Shown in pieces: positions 63,536 to 64,000 of a stretch of 64,000 bases of DNA. The notes beneath the pieces are model-generated. The model made no database searches and was not told the origin of the DNA. It saw nothing but the letters and a program-made list of their open reading frames with translations. Origin of the DNA: Lepus europaeus (lineage: Eukaryota; Chordata; Mammalia; Lagomorpha; Leporidae); NCBI RefSeq assembly GCF_033115175.1, contig NC_084836.1:71223297-71287296 (forward strand), written 5' to 3'. How positions within the stretch are numbered: the first letter of the stretch is position 1; every line of letters starts with the position of its first letter. A program made the translations under genes and the position numbers.

Positions 63536-64000
63536 TGACTGCCTACGTTAACTTTTTCTACCCTCTGGTGATTCCAACCCTTGGAGGTGGGTGGAGCTGG
63601 AGGCGGGTGGAGGGCACACAGGCCCCCCTGGTCCCAGAACCTTCCACCAAGCAACCTTGTTAGACATCAGCTTATAAGTGCAAGAGGGTGGGAATTCAAT
63701 GAGGGAAGAAATGTAGAAGCAGTCCGATATTTGCACATCAGAAGTCTTGCCTTTGTTCCATACTCTTGTTAGGTGGGTCCCAGCCTTCCCCTGGGGGCAG
63801 CTTAGGGGAATCTCCCCAGCTCAGTGTGTGTGTGTGTGTGTGTGTGGGTGCTATTAGGTCCAATAACTTCCCTCCTACTGTCTGCGGTGGGCCTTGGAAG
63901 GAAGACATTTAAACATCCTTTATCATGGGCAGTTGTCCCTGGGTGGGGGCAGCAATGATGGAGTTCAGATGCAGCAAGGGTTTGGAAGTCAAAGCAACCT
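63536..64000. other. Right edge, unique sequence
   Basis: Repeat-free apart from a (GT)n run at about 63825-63846. No gene recognised. Confidence 0.5.

Noticed and set aside
53100-64000. Search for RND1 exons, expected next by human synteny
   Set aside because: No Rho-family GTPase motifs (GDVQCGKT-like P-loop, WDTSG) in any frame; the gene probably starts beyond the window.

Overview
This is a mammalian nuclear window, and almost certainly lagomorph (rabbit-like). It carries roughly 75 tRNA-derived SINEs of the lagomorph C-SINE type: GC-rich heads, a CT-rich 3' region, then either a TGTCA(A)n tail in young copies or an AAATAAATAAATC tail in older ones. It also carries a short rabbit-type L1 3' end. 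Three intron-containing protein genes were reconstructed exon by exon with intact frames and GT-AG junctions: ARF3 (+), FKBP11 (+) and CCDC65/DRC2 (-). Their order and relative orientation match the human 12q13 ARF3-FKBP11-CCDC65 block.

Layout. 1-3456: end of ARF3 intron 1. 3457-8376: ARF3 coding exons and a 2.7 kb SINE-free 3'UTR. 8377-16640: intergenic, SINE-rich, with old L2-like remnants. 16640-22070: FKBP11 (CpG-rich 5' end, six exons; introns 3 and 5 hold SINEs and a U2 snRNA retro-fragment). 22070-22524: 450 bp convergent gap. 22524-33473: CCDC65, eight coding exons on the minus strand. 33474-33770: CCDC65 promoter with an RFX X-box, a YY1 motif and a CTCF-like site. 33820-34426: a retro-copy of an unidentified mRNA. 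34.5-47.4 kb: intergenic graveyard with an LTR plus gag-pro remnant, an ERV-L pol remnant (integrase and dUTPase), an old L1, and nested SINEs. 47.6-48.2 kb: GC-rich CTCF/X-box-like region. 48.7-52.8 kb: SINEs. 53.1-55.0 kb: repeat-poor block with a near-perfect X-box and an isolated polyadenylation signal, a candidate unannotated transcript or regulatory element. 55-64 kb: SINEs, a young L1 tail, MIR pieces and a probable LTR. No fourth protein gene was found; by human synteny the next gene (RND1) should lie beyond the right edge.

The three genes do not form one pathway. ARF3 is a Golgi Arf GTPase, FKBP11 an ER membrane prolyl isomerase of secretory cells, and CCDC65 a scaffold of the ciliary nexin-dynein regulatory complex. 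Nothing here looks like a novel multi-gene system. The most interesting leads are the X-box-bearing block at 53.1-54.7 kb, the unidentified retro-copy beside the CCDC65 promoter, and the LTR with unusually long inverted ends.
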